From: Shouchella tritolerans
Lineage (GTDB): Bacteria; Bacillota; Bacilli; Bacillales; Bacillaceae_D
NCBI RefSeq assembly: GCF_025770735.1
Contig: NZ_JAODPB010000001.1
Location: 868,001 to 932,000, forward strand
Direction of reading: 5' to 3'
Length of the DNA: 64,000 nt
Shown here: piece by piece, positions 52,054-60,925 of the stretch
Position numbering within the stretch: the stretch's first letter is position 1
Layout: every line of letters begins with the position of its first letter
Made by a program: the position numbers and the translations under genes
Notes under the pieces: model-generated
What the model saw: the letters and a program-made list of their open reading frames with translations, nothing else
Told to the model about the DNA's origin: nothing
Database searches by the model: none

Positions 52054-52620
52054 TTACGGTGACCGCAATTCTTCTTCTGTTACCCATTTATGGTTTTGGA
52101 CTGTTTCGCCATCTATCTCAAAATCAACCATATACACAGTTGTCTGCTCACTTGAATCAATGACTGCTTCGGCTCCGTCCATCCCTTCCATATGATCGGC
52201 GTTTATTACAACCGTGTCGCCAGGAGCATAAGCCTGATCTTCATGACCTTGCAACTCTTCATGTATAACCCATTTGTGGTTTTCAACAGGCGCTTCCCCC
52301 GTCGTCGGCGTATACGATACAGCGTAAGCCGTTGTTTTATAGGCACCGACAATGGTCGCTTCCGTGCCTTTCATTCCTGGCATATGGTTGGCTTCCATCA
52401 TTGCTTTGCTCCCGACTGGATAGGAAGGGTTGTCTGCCACCTTTAAATTGTCAGGCACTTCACCAGAACTTGAATGGTTTCCATGGTGGTGCTCGCTGTT
52501 GTGATCGCCTGTCTCTTCATGAGCTGGTTGTTCGGCCGGTTCTAAGTTGTCCGAGTCGGTTCCGCAACCTGCTAAACTAAAGGCCAATACAGTACTTGTT
52601 ACCAATAACCGTTGCTTCAT
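52054..52620 (-). CDS. ydhK: YdhK family lipoprotein (DUF1541 repeat)
   Basis: 188 residues. Lipobox SLAGC (Cys about 19), then an acidic His-rich stretch (EETGDHNSEHHHGNH) likely to bind metal. Two copies of a ~60-residue YdhK/DUF1541 domain follow (MMEANHMPGMKGTEATIVGAY...NHKWVIHEEL and NADHMEGMDGAEAVIDSS...NHKWVTEEEL). Extracellular, membrane-anchored. Relatives often accompany copper or silver resistance genes; none is adjacent here. Single gene. Confidence 0.88.
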   Translation of the reverse strand: MKQRLLVTSTVLAFSLAGCGTDSDNLEPAEQPAHEETGDHNSEHHHGNHSSSGEVPDNLKVADNPSYPVGSKAMMEANHMPGMKGTEATIVGAYKTTAYAVSYTPTTGEAPVENHKWVIHEELQGHEDQAYAPGDTVVINADHMEGMDGAEAVIDSSEQTTVYMVDFEIDGETVQNHKWVTEEELRSP

Positions 52621-52808
52621 TAAAACGCCTCCTGTTCATTTTTCTTTTACATCGTACCCTTATAGGGTATTTTTAAAACCACTAGAGACAGGCTGTTCTT
52701 GCTAGAGAAAGCAGTTGAACGTATAACGAACGAAGAAAATGAAAAAAGAAGCTCGCCCTATTTTGAGGCAAAAGCTTCCTACAGACAATTCGTTGACTTG
52801 GGGACAGC

Positions 52809-53729
52809 TTAACTCACTGTATTTTCCAAAATCGTAATCCGCCCGTTTGTTCCGTCTACTTCCACTTCCGCTCCGATTGGCACACTGGCTTTGTAGTAAC
52901 CGTGTCCTGATTGGAGATTCGTGACGAGTGGTTTGCCTAAAGGCACAAGAAAACCGGAAATCAAATCGTCATAGCTTGTGTTGTAGGCGATCGGACAGCT
53001 TGTGCATGTGCCCATAATAATCGCTTCGCAATCAGCAAATTTGCCAGCCGCCTCAAGGTGTGCCAAATAGCGGTAGACAGTATTGACTGGTTCATGCGTA
53101 TCTTCTAAAAAAATGACTTTTCCGGCTGTATCAATTTCATAAGGTGTGCCAAGGCTGTCAACAAAAGAGGTGAGGTTGCCACCAACAAGCGGGCCTCTTC
53201 CTCTGCCATTAACGAGGCCGTTAAGCGGGAAGCCAGGTGGGTTTTCTAGAAGGCGCGGGCTTGATGGCATCATCGTTGATGAGAAGAACTGGTTGAAATT
53301 GTAGTCAGGCGTGCCGTTGTGAAAATCAAGCAAAAGCAAACTATGAAAGCCAATCAAGTCTGCTTCCTGGTAAAGCACATTTAATAAAATCGTAATGTCG
53401 CTATAGCCAGAAATGATTTTTGGGTTGGCACGGATGGTTTCAAAATCAAGGTATGGAAAAATGCCAGCAACTCCTACGCCGCCTCGTGTCGGCAAAATCC
53501 ATTTAATCGAAGGGTCTTCGATCATCGCCATAAAATCACTGGCGCGGTCTTGTGGCGGGCCAGCTAAAAATCCGGTACGGGCATAGACATGTTCGCCGAG
53601 CACAGGCTCGAAGCCGAGCCCCCTTAAATAAGCAACATTCGCATTTATCGCATCAGCAGAGCGGGGGCTACCAAGGGTGACGATACCAACGGCATCCCCT
53701 TGCTGTAAACGCGGTGGTTTTTGGGCCAT
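52809..53729 (-). CDS. S66 family LD-carboxypeptidase
   Basis: 306 residues from ATG 53729, eight bases after AGGAGG; the longer upstream frame is not family-like. S66 features: GDAVGIVTLGSP, IKWILPTRGGVG, KIISGYSDITILL (nucleophile Ser in GYSD), GPLVGGNLTSF (catalytic Glu follows in IFLEDTHE), and LQSGHGYYKASVPIG (catalytic His). The family removes terminal D-Ala from murein tetrapeptides (LdcA) or cleaves microcin C (MccF). No signal peptide, so a cytosolic recycling or detoxification role. Confidence 0.88.
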   Translation of the reverse strand: MAQKPPRLQQGDAVGIVTLGSPRSADAINANVAYLRGLGFEPVLGEHVYARTGFLAGPPQDRASDFMAMIEDPSIKWILPTRGGVGVAGIFPYLDFETIRANPKIISGYSDITILLNVLYQEADLIGFHSLLLLDFHNGTPDYNFNQFFSSTMMPSSPRLLENPPGFPLNGLVNGRGRGPLVGGNLTSFVDSLGTPYEIDTAGKVIFLEDTHEPVNTVYRYLAHLEAAGKFADCEAIIMGTCTSCPIAYNTSYDDLISGFLVPLGKPLVTNLQSGHGYYKASVPIGAEVEVDGTNGRITILENTVS

Positions 53730-53823
53730 TGTATACCTCCTTTGCGGCGTCTTTGCTTTTGCATGTATATGTGGAAGAGGCCTGCACAAAGAACAGCAAA
53801 TCATGATAGTTGAATCCAGGCAT

Positions 53824-53858
53824 AGCAAAAGCCCTGCACACTTGTTGGTGCAGGGCTT
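53824..53858 (-). terminator. Terminator of the GlcNAc-type PTS gene
   Basis: On the minus strand AAGCCCTGCAC pairs with GTGCAGGGCTT (53829-53839 with 53848-53858), followed by TTTGCT. Lies 113 bases after the PTS stop codon. Confidence 0.8.
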
Positions 53859-53970
53859 AGACTGTAAACACACGCTCGCATACGTCATCGTTTGTCTCGT
53901 TCGTGCTTTGCAACTGTTGCTCAAGAACTTCCTTTGACCAAAACAGGTTCTCTTTAGTCTGAGTCCGTTT

Positions 53971-55431
53971 TTAACGGTTGCGGATTTTCTCGATTTCGTC
54001 AGCGACAAATTGAACTTGTGGGCCAATAACGACTTGAATATTATGGTTGGATACGACATTAATGCCAGGAATGCCGGTACGTTTAATTTTTGCTTGGTCA
54101 ACTACATCCATGTTTTTGACTTCGACACGCAAGCGCGTGACACAGTTCTCCATTGAGACGACATTACGATCACCGCCTAGTCCATCATAGATCATGGCCG
54201 CCATCGCTGTATACTTGCTCCCGTCTTGAGCGTGTTCGCCGGCCTCTGGCACTTTTTCTTCATCGTCCTCCTCTTCGCGCCCAGGGGTCATCAAGTTAAA
54301 TTTAACAATCGTAAAGCGGAATAGCGCGTAATAAACGACGGCAAAGCCAAGCCCTTGCACAAGCAGCATCCATGGCTGGTTCGCTAGCGGCAGCCTTGAG
54401 CTTAAAATAAAGTCAATCAGTCCGGCGCTAAAGCCGAATCCAGCTGTCCACTGAAAATAGGCGGCAATGGCCAACGACAAGCCGGTAAGCACCGCATGGA
54501 TTACATAAAGAACAGGCGCTACAAACATAAACGCAAATTCAAATGGCTCGGTCACGCCTGTGAAAAACGAAGCAAATCCAGCAGCGAGTAGCAACGACGC
54601 TGTTTGTTTTTTGCGTTTCGTTTTCGCCGTATGGTACATCGCTAGCGCCGCGGCTGGAAGGCCAAACATCATGACTGGAAAAAAGCCAGCTTGGTACATG
54701 CCCGTAATGCCTTTTTCACCGCTTCCAGACCAGAAATTCGCAATGTCATTGATGCCAGCAACGTCAAACCAAAAGACCGAATTTAGCGCGTGGTGAAGAC
54801 CAGTTGGAATGAGAAGGCGATTAAAAAATCCATATAAACCAGCGCCTACATAGTGCAAGTTGCTAATCCACGTGCCAAATGTGACAAGGCCTGAGTAAAC
54901 AAATGGCCAAACGATAAAAAGAAGGGCGGAAATGAGCAACATCGAAGCTGCCGTCATAATAGGCACGAGCCGTTTTCCGCTGAAAAAAGCAAATGCGGCC
55001 GGAAGTTGGACATGGCTGAAACGGTTATACATCATAGCAGCAACAATACCGGATAAAATTCCAATAAATTGCGTCTGAATCGACCCAAACGCAGCATTGA
55101 CATTTTCTGCGGCCGTGCCTGTCAGCAAGGCAACTGAATCGGTAGACAACAAATGGGTCACAACGAGAAAAGCAACGAGCCCGCTTAGTGCAGCTGATCC
55201 GTCACGCTCCTTAGCCATGCCTAAGGCAACACCGATCGCAAACAAAAGGCCCATGCTCGGCCCGCTAACAAGAGATTCGCCTGCTGCGATTAAAAAGGCA
55301 GCGACGGGATTGCCTTCTCCCCAACCGCTCGGGTCCATCCAATAGCCGATTCCCATTAATATTGCAGCTGCAGGCAACACGGCAACTGGCAACATCAATG
55401 AGCGCCCGATGCGCTGTAAGTAATTCATCAT
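53971..55431 (-). CDS. nagP: PTS EIICB, N-acetylglucosamine/glucose family
   Basis: 486 residues from ATG 55431 (55428 also possible; AAAGGATGG upstream). EIIC (1-~375) with ten helices: SLMLPVAVLPAAAILMGIG, FFSGKRLVPI, LIPTGLHHALNSVFWFD, and TGVTEPFEFAFMFVAPVLYVIHAVLTG. An acidic linker (REEEDDEEKVPEAGE) leads to EIIB with active Cys in MENCVTRLRV (about 430). No EIIA domain. The HHALNSVFW segment and C-B order fit GlcNAc-specific NagP more than PtsG. It is preceded by a RAT/terminator pair, so it is antitermination-controlled. Confidence 0.85.
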   Translation of the reverse strand: MMNYLQRIGRSLMLPVAVLPAAAILMGIGYWMDPSGWGEGNPVAAFLIAAGESLVSGPSMGLLFAIGVALGMAKERDGSAALSGLVAFLVVTHLLSTDSVALLTGTAAENVNAAFGSIQTQFIGILSGIVAAMMYNRFSHVQLPAAFAFFSGKRLVPIMTAASMLLISALLFIVWPFVYSGLVTFGTWISNLHYVGAGLYGFFNRLLIPTGLHHALNSVFWFDVAGINDIANFWSGSGEKGITGMYQAGFFPVMMFGLPAAALAMYHTAKTKRKKQTASLLLAAGFASFFTGVTEPFEFAFMFVAPVLYVIHAVLTGLSLAIAAYFQWTAGFGFSAGLIDFILSSRLPLANQPWMLLVQGLGFAVVYYALFRFTIVKFNLMTPGREEEDDEEKVPEAGEHAQDGSKYTAMAAMIYDGLGGDRNVVSMENCVTRLRVEVKNMDVVDQAKIKRTGIPGINVVSNHNIQVVIGPQVQFVADEIEKIRNR

Positions 55432-55579
55432 CAACCATCCATCCTTTTTTAAAGTAGTGTTTGATATAAAAGACTTTTCAACATACTGATGGCAATAAGG
55501 AAAACATAAATGGCGGAGGTATCTCATGGAATCGTAATGACTTAACGCCCCCTGCCAGCATGAATGGAATGATCTCCAT

Positions 55580-55622
55580 AAAAAAATCCAAACAGCAGCA
55601 TAAATATGCTGCCATTTGGATT
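55580..55622 (-). terminator. Leader terminator of the PTS gene
   Basis: On the minus strand AATCCAAA and GGCAGCATA pair across a short loop with TGCTGC and TTTGGATT, followed by TTTTTTT. Its left arm overlaps the end of the RAT element, so RAT formation and terminator formation exclude each other. Confidence 0.85.
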
Positions 55623-55646
55623 ATGCCTGGTTTTTCCCAGTAACAC
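55618..55646 (-). promoter_or_regulatory. RAT element before the PTS gene
   Basis: On the minus strand GTGTTACTGG, loop GAAAAA-like, CCAGGCATAATCC. It shares GTGTTACTG...CAGGCAT with the element at 56535-56563 and with GlcT-type ribonucleic antiterminators as I remember them. Binding of the antiterminator encoded just upstream should prevent the terminator at 55580-55622. Confidence 0.8.
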
Positions 55647-55668
55647 GCCAATTGTCTATTACGTTCGT

Positions 55669-56502
55669 TTAATAAAGCAAACGCCAAATATGCAACGTTA
55701 AATAGAGCTCTTCATTAGAGGAGAGTTCCCAGCCATACTGCTTATGAAGGATACGGCCAATTTTTGTTGCACATTGATAGGCTTTTTTGTACGTTCCTTG
55801 GATAAGTTCAATTAATTCAGGGTCAAACTGCTTGTATTCGACCTTCTCTTGGTGAAGCTGGCGTAAAACAAAGTACCGTAAATGCGTGAGCAGCCGCAAG
55901 TAATCAAATGAATCTTCATTTAGCTGGAGCTCGTAATCGAACTCAATGATTTTGACAATCCGGTTAATTACTTCTGTCATTTTTACCGTTTCTTTCATGT
56001 GCCGTTGTTGCCCTTGGGCATTCACAAAATGGTACGTTAAAAACGCCTCTTCGCTTTTCGGCAATAGCACATCTAATTCGTCAAAGACAATCCGAACCGC
56101 TTCTTTTGCAGCCTTATGCTCTTTTGGGTAAAGGCGATCAAGCTCCCATGGATGTGAATGGGGGTAATCGATGCCATCTAACGTTCGCTGAATCGCGTAA
56201 TTGAGATGGTCGGCCAGCGCTAAAAACAAATGGTCGCTTAACTGGACGTCAATAATCGTTTCTGCTTTGCGGATCATGGCCGCTGCCACTTTGAAAACGG
56301 CAACGGGGATGTTGTCAATTAACTCTGAAAAGGGGTGAGTGCTAGAGCCTTCAGCCGAATATTTTTTAGTGACCAATGTTTCATCAATCGCATCGCCTTT
56401 TTTGCGGTTAAAGCCGATGCCTGTTCCAATGACAACCCATTCTAAGCCAGCAGCATCCTCCACCAAAGCAATATTGTTATTAAACGATTTGATGAGGTTC
56501 AT
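55669..56502 (-). CDS. glcT: GlcT-like PRD transcription antiterminator
   Basis: 277 residues from ATG 56502, six bases after AGGAGG. N-terminal CAT-RBD RNA-binding domain (1-60: IKSFNNNIALVEDAAGLEWVVIGTGIGFNRKKGD), then PRD1 (about 65-165; HLNYAIQRTLDGIDYPHSHPW) and PRD2 (about 170-277; RLLTHLRYFVLRQL, ELYLTLHIWRL). BglG/SacY family, nearest to GlcT. It controls the EIICB gene downstream through the RAT. PTS phosphorylation of its conserved His residues sets activity. Confidence 0.9.
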   Translation of the reverse strand: MNLIKSFNNNIALVEDAAGLEWVVIGTGIGFNRKKGDAIDETLVTKKYSAEGSSTHPFSELIDNIPVAVFKVAAAMIRKAETIIDVQLSDHLFLALADHLNYAIQRTLDGIDYPHSHPWELDRLYPKEHKAAKEAVRIVFDELDVLLPKSEEAFLTYHFVNAQGQQRHMKETVKMTEVINRIVKIIEFDYELQLNEDSFDYLRLLTHLRYFVLRQLHQEKVEYKQFDPELIELIQGTYKKAYQCATKIGRILHKQYGWELSSNEELYLTLHIWRLLY

Positions 56503-56534
56503 GCGATGCCTCCTAGCCATCAGAGCGGCCATAG

Positions 56535-56563
56535 CTGATGCCTGATCGGATCAGTAACACGTA
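56535..56563 (-). promoter_or_regulatory. Second RAT element, in the leader of the antiterminator gene
   Basis: On the minus strand TACGTGTTACTGATCCGATC then AGGCATCAGC: stem CTGAT/ATCAG. It keeps the same GTGTTACTG...CAGGCAT frame as the RAT before the PTS gene. It lies at the start of the antiterminator transcript, just downstream of its -10. No T-run follows; instead a CATCAG/CTGATG hairpin overlaps it and ends five bases before the RBS. Confidence 0.75.
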
Positions 56564-56580
56564 CGACCTTGTTTGTACGT

Positions 56581-56609
56581 ATTATAGTACATGAAAGCAT
56601 TTCCGTAAA
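56581..56609 (-). promoter_or_regulatory. Promoter of the antiterminator gene
   Basis: On the minus strand TTTACG (56609-56604), 17 bases, TATAAT (56586-56581). The predicted transcript starts about ten bases before the RAT element. Confidence 0.7.
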
Positions 56610-56709
56610 TAGCGAGAAGTGGAAATGAATGCTTGACGTAGCACAAATGGACGGCATTTCTTAAAGTCGCCGCCACTATTGTGGTACAGGCCGCGAAAAT
56701 AATGGCTAG

Positions 56710-57354
56710 CTAGGAACGTTTCGGCCAAAATGTATAGGACCATGAATAAATCGTGTCGATGAAGAAAATCAGACCCCAAAGCATTGAAATCGAGTGGATC
56801 GTTTCATTTGGATAAGGGCTGTTAGCTGGATTGTACGATTCGCTGCCTAGCCATGACAAGTCCCGTAAATAAGAAAGCGCGTCATTCCAATTGTTCGTGC
56901 CGAGTGCGAAAAACACCGTTTGTGCGATGAGAAACACCAACAAATGGGCAAAGGAGGATCGGCGGTACATACGAGCTTGATAACTTGGGTCCTTTTGTTT
57001 TGCGATTTGCTCTCGATCTTTGTCCGTAAGCAAATCAATGCCCCGTAAACGGCCTATTTTTTCTTTCATCCAACGGTCAAGCTTTTTAAAGTCTTGGATG
57101 CCAAATGTGACAGCGTACAGGACAAAGACCGTAATGATGATTTGCAATGTTGATAATTCGCCAGTTTCCTTGTACAATAGCCAGCCAAGCCCGGCTTCCA
57201 ATGCATTGATGCCGACAAACAAAAAAATAAAGACAATACTGGTACCCCGTTTATCAAGACCGTAACGAGCCACGCCAAACAAAAGCAAGCAAACGAGCGA
57301 TGCAAGTTCCATCGCAATAAAAAGCGGTGCGGCAAATTCGACAATTCCATTCAT
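56710..57354 (-). CDS. Membrane protein encoded with the two-component system
   Basis: 214 residues from ATG 57354; the upstream frame runs inside the response-regulator gene. Five likely membrane helices (about 5-25, 32-50, 60-78, 125-145, 185-205) with a charged cytosolic segment in the middle (DFKKLDRWMKEKIGRLRGIDLLTDKDREQIAKQ). No family recognised. It starts four bases after the regulator stop, so it is a target or accessory sensor of this system. Confidence 0.7.
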   Translation of the reverse strand: MNGIVEFAAPLFIAMELASLVCLLLFGVARYGLDKRGTSIVFIFLFVGINALEAGLGWLLYKETGELSTLQIIITVFVLYAVTFGIQDFKKLDRWMKEKIGRLRGIDLLTDKDREQIAKQKDPSYQARMYRRSSFAHLLVFLIAQTVFFALGTNNWNDALSYLRDLSWLGSESYNPANSPYPNETIHSISMLWGLIFFIDTIYSWSYTFWPKRS

Positions 57355-57358
57355 GCTC

Positions 57359-57964
57359 TTACATCCATCCTTTCTCTTCTGCGATCCGCAATGCGTCGTG
57401 GCGGTTAGTCGTTTCGAGTTTTTGCATCGCAGATGATAAATAGTTGCGGACGGTTCCAATGGAAAGGTGCATGGCAGAGGCGATCGTTTCTGTGCTTTCG
57501 CCATTGCGCACTCGCCGGAGCATTTCTTGTTCACGGTCATTTAGTGGGTTGGGCTGCAAACGAAACAACATGTTGCTAAGTGCCGGAGAGATGACATTTT
57601 CGCCAGCTACAATGCGGCGGATCGCTACAATCAATTGGTCAATCGGGTCATCTTTAAGCAAATAGCCGTCCACGCCAAGTTTCATCGCTTGTTCAATATA
57701 GCCTGGTCGCGAAAAGGTCGTTAACAGTGCAATTTTCCCTTTGAAACCATGGTGTTTCACGTATTTAGCTGTCTCGAGCCCTGTTTCATCAGGCATTTCA
57801 ATATCCATAAGGAGCAAATCTAGTTCCTCAAGGTCGGGAAACGAGCGGACTGAGGCGCCGCTGGAAACCGCTCCGGCAACATGGATGTCTTCTTCTAAGT
57901 TAAGCAGTGACTCAAGCGCATTGCGCAAAATTGTTTGATCTTCAGCAATTAAAATTTGAATCAT
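57359..57964 (-). CDS. NarL-type response regulator, DesR-like
   Basis: 201 residues from ATG 57964, overlapping the kinase stop (ATGA). Receiver with LIAEDQ, phosphoacceptor in LLLMDIEMPDETG, TTFSR, and Lys in YLLKDD. C-terminal LuxR HTH LNDREQEMLRRVRNGESTETIASAMHLSIGTVRNYLSSAMQKL. Paired with the DesK-type kinase encoded just upstream. In B. subtilis DesR controls the fatty acid desaturase gene; no desaturase gene lies here. Confidence 0.9.
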   Translation of the reverse strand: MIQILIAEDQTILRNALESLLNLEEDIHVAGAVSSGASVRSFPDLEELDLLLMDIEMPDETGLETAKYVKHHGFKGKIALLTTFSRPGYIEQAMKLGVDGYLLKDDPIDQLIVAIRRIVAGENVISPALSNMLFRLQPNPLNDREQEMLRRVRNGESTETIASAMHLSIGTVRNYLSSAMQKLETTNRHDALRIAEEKGWM

Positions 57965-59082
57965 TTTCCTTCTCCTTTTACGAGTACAGTTGGGACGGCT
58001 AACGTAACCGTCGTCCCTGAATCGATGCCGCTTTTCCATGTACATGTGCCGCCAACAAGGCGCATACGTTCTTTCATTGAAGCAATGCCGTCGCCCTGTT
58101 TTATGTCGGGTGATTCGATCCCCACGCCATCATCGCGAATATGGCAAATAAGCTCGTTGTCTGTATGGAAAAACGCCAATTCCACTAAATCAGCGCGGCT
58201 ATGTTTGTAACAGTTTACAAGCGCTTCGCGAATCGACAACGCCACCATTGTTTCAACGACTTCCGTAAGGATGGGGATTTCTGCTTCCCCGCGGACAGAA
58301 AAGGCGGTGAACGTTCCTTTAAACAACGTCTTCGCATGGTCGATTTCAGGCTTGATTTCGATATGCTTTAAACCAGCCACCACCTCGCGAACTTGCTTGG
58401 CAGCGGAACGCGCCGTTTCAAGGACATCGCCCATTTCTTGTTTGGCTGCTACAGGGTTGCTGTCTGCTAATCGAATCGCCAGTTCGCTTTTAAATTTGAT
58501 GACGGCAAGTGTATGGCCTAGCGTATCGTGCAAATCCCTAGCAATCCGGTTTCGTTCTTCTTCTTTCGCAAAAGCAGCAAGTTCCGATTCGGCACTAGCG
58601 AGGTCCCGTTCGAGACTGTGTGCTCGTTTCATATAGCGAATCGTAACTGGCAAAATGAGTTGTAAGAATAAAAACGGCGCGTAAACAGTCGTCAAAAACG
58701 AAAGCGGCTCGCCTGTCGTAACCGTAAAGACTAGCACATAACTGGATACTAAAAACAACATCGACAAGCACAAGTAAGGCCAAAAGCGGACTCTACCGCT
58801 TACATCGCTAAAAAGAAAAAGATAAATCAATAAGCTATGATCGATATGCACGGCGACGAATGCGAAAAGGCAAATGCCGATGGCACAAGCAGCGACAAAG
58901 CGCCAATCTTTCCACCAAAGTGCGACGTAGTAAGCTGCTAAAATAGCCGTAAAACAAAACAAGCGTAGCGACAACGGCAGTTCGCTTTCTATTGTTAACA
59001 AATTAAAGAATAAAAAAGTAAATACGAAAATATCAAAGAAAAGATAGCGTTTCATTTGTTCCCGTGGATAAAGTTGAATCAT
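57961..59082 (-). CDS. DesK-type sensor histidine kinase
   Basis: 373 residues. Five or six membrane helices at the N-terminus (about 12-150), then a coiled coil and the HisKA_3 site ERNRIARDLHDTLGHTLAVIKFKSEL (His about 185). HATPase with DDGVGI and GDGIASMKERMRLVGG. Multi-helix sensor without a large extracellular domain, as in DesK, which senses membrane fluidity. RBS AAAGGAG. First gene of a kinase-regulator-membrane protein unit. Stimulus unknown. Confidence 0.9.
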   Translation of the reverse strand: MIQLYPREQMKRYLFFDIFVFTFLFFNLLTIESELPLSLRLFCFTAILAAYYVALWWKDWRFVAACAIGICLFAFVAVHIDHSLLIYLFLFSDVSGRVRFWPYLCLSMLFLVSSYVLVFTVTTGEPLSFLTTVYAPFLFLQLILPVTIRYMKRAHSLERDLASAESELAAFAKEEERNRIARDLHDTLGHTLAVIKFKSELAIRLADSNPVAAKQEMGDVLETARSAAKQVREVVAGLKHIEIKPEIDHAKTLFKGTFTAFSVRGEAEIPILTEVVETMVALSIREALVNCYKHSRADLVELAFFHTDNELICHIRDDGVGIESPDIKQGDGIASMKERMRLVGGTCTWKSGIDSGTTVTLAVPTVLVKGEGK

Positions 59083-59399
59083 AGGGAGGCGCTCCTTTAT
59101 AGGCGATCCCTTTTATTATAGCGCCTTTATAGATTAAGCGATAACCCGATAGAGTGCTATTCATAGATGTCATTGTTTTTTTGTGACAGGTGTCATATGC
59201 AAATCGATTTAAAAAAATATTGCGATTTAAATTTTTAAATTGTATGATAGAACGTAAAGAAAGAGCGGTTGCGCGATTAGAAGAAGGGCAGGCTCACTTG
59301 ATCTACGCCTTGACCGTAACCTGTACCTCCACACTCCAGTGAGGCATGCAATAGGCAAAGGATGAGAGGAACAAAAAACATGATGAAGAGGGGACGGAA
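59083..59399. other. Intergenic region before the MFS gene
   Basis: 317 bases between divergent genes. Contains a 32-codon open frame on the plus strand (59244-59342, MIERKERAVARLEEGQ...) without an RBS and a TTGACC at 59313-59318 without a matching -10. GAGGGGACGG before 59400 is the RBS of the MFS gene. No clear operator or terminator was identified. Confidence 0.4.
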
Positions 59400-60662
59400 A
59401 TGAAAACACGATCGTTTTTACTTGAAAGAAATTTTATGATTTTGCTTTCTGGCGTGTTTATTAATGGAATTGGTGCAGGCGTTTATGCGGTTTCGGGTAT
59501 GTTGCTTGTCCTCTATTTGAGCGGAAATGTCTTTTATTCAGGTCTCGCGTATTTCGCAGTGACAGTGGCAAATGCATTGGCTTTCTTAATCGCACCATTT
59601 GCTCGATACGTAACGTACAAAAAAGGCTTAATTGTATGCGAAGTGTTGAAGTCAGCATTGCTTTTTACACTACCACTCTTTTACGCAACGATTGGCCTGA
59701 ACGTTTATTATGTGATCACACTGCTATTTGCGGTTTCTTTGCTAGCCCAGTTTACATACCCGATCGAATCGACGATTATGCCGATTATTGTCGGTAAAGA
59801 AAACATTATTAAAGCAAATGCGTACTTGCAAACGGTGAGGGAAGGAATGGATATCGCCTTTGTTGCTGGCGCCGGTGTTCTTGTTGCTTTCATTGGCCCT
59901 GTTCAAGCAATTTTGATTACAGCGGTTTGCCATTTGTTATCATCATTAACGTACACACTATTCCGCTTTAGACAAAACACTGTCCCTCAAGAAAGACAAG
60001 GCGTGAAACAAAGCGCGGTCGCCTACAAAACAGATTTAAAGGCAGGGATGACGTATATTTCTCAATCGCTTATTCCAAAAATGATTGGATCGATTATCTT
60101 TATTAATTTGGCGATGGGCGTGATGGTTCCGAATTTGCCTGCATTTACATTAATGAAAGGCAATAGTGAAGCCATTTATGGGTTTTATTTGGCTGGATTG
60201 TCACTTGGCGTCATGATTGGCACACTGATTACTCCGAAAGTCAAAGAATGCCGTTTCGGGCTTTTGACGATCGTTGGTTTCTCTAGCACTGGTATCGCCT
60301 GGCTTGGTACTGCTTTTCTGCCCATTTACTTTTCTTTGCCTTTCTTTTGTATCGGCAGTATCGCGATTGGCATTTTTAATATCCTCCTTTTTTCTTCCAT
60401 TCAACAACAGGTGGAAGAAGCAATGATTGGCCGTGTCGTGACAGTCATATCCAGTGCAGCAGCAGTCGGTACGCCGTTTGGTTCCCTTATAGGTGGAGCG
60501 CTTGGCTCTATCTTTACCCCTGTCTTGCCTGTTGCGCTTTGTGGAATAGCGATGTTGTTATTTAGTACCAGCTGGTTGATTCACCCAGTACTCCGAAAAC
60601 TTCCTGCCATTGAAAAGGCCTCTTTGTTTGTTCGCAAGCCAACCCATAGTCAATCGGTGTAG
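59400..60662 (+). CDS. MFS transporter, macrolide-efflux-like
   Basis: 420 residues, twelve membrane helices. The N-terminus (SFLLERNFMILLSGVFINGIGAGVYAVSG) and the central basic loop RFRQNTVPQERQG fit the MFS_3 / MefA-like group. SSIQQQVEEAMIGRVVTVISSAAAVGTPFGSLIGG near the C-terminus is typical of these drug exporters. Substrate not predictable. ATG 59400 after GAGGGG. Single gene with its own terminator. Confidence 0.82.
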   Translation: MKTRSFLLERNFMILLSGVFINGIGAGVYAVSGMLLVLYLSGNVFYSGLAYFAVTVANALAFLIAPFARYVTYKKGLIVCEVLKSALLFTLPLFYATIGLNVYYVITLLFAVSLLAQFTYPIESTIMPIIVGKENIIKANAYLQTVREGMDIAFVAGAGVLVAFIGPVQAILITAVCHLLSSLTYTLFRFRQNTVPQERQGVKQSAVAYKTDLKAGMTYISQSLIPKMIGSIIFINLAMGVMVPNLPAFTLMKGNSEAIYGFYLAGLSLGVMIGTLITPKVKECRFGLLTIVGFSSTGIAWLGTAFLPIYFSLPFFCIGSIAIGIFNILLFSSIQQQVEEAMIGRVVTVISSAAAVGTPFGSLIGGALGSIFTPVLPVALCGIAMLLFSTSWLIHPVLRKLPAIEKASLFVRKPTHSQSV

Positions 60663-60717
60663 AAAAAACATGGTTGTGATTCAGGAGAAAGGAAAAAGGA
60701 AACGAATTGCTTTGCTG

Positions 60718-60748
60718 CCCAAGGAGAGTCCCTTCTCTTTGGGTTTTG
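60718..60748 (+). terminator. Terminator after the MFS gene
   Basis: CCCAAGGAGA (60718-60727) pairs with TCTCTTTGGG (60734-60743), followed by TTTT. Confidence 0.85.
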
Positions 60749-60925
60749 GCGTTTGGTTTAGGCGAATACGGCAAATGTAGTAGATTGATAACAATGGGGA
60801 CAAGTTACTATGTTTTTTTCATTTTTTATAAGCGATATTATGTTGGGAAAATGTAATTCCATTCCATTTAGAGGAGAAATCTTTTAAACTGTAAGTATAA
60901 ACGATTAGCAAAGGGTGGTGTTGAG

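Noticed and set aside
56564-56582. AraR-like TTTGTACGTA in the antiterminator promoter
   Set aside because: Only the left half fits the AraR box; the right half matches about chance level and overlaps the -10 region.
59227-59409. 60-residue minus-strand ORF and possible MerR-type promoter (TTGACC) before the MFS gene
   Set aside because: The ORF has no RBS and no family-like features; no dyad or -10 at the 19-base MerR spacing was found.
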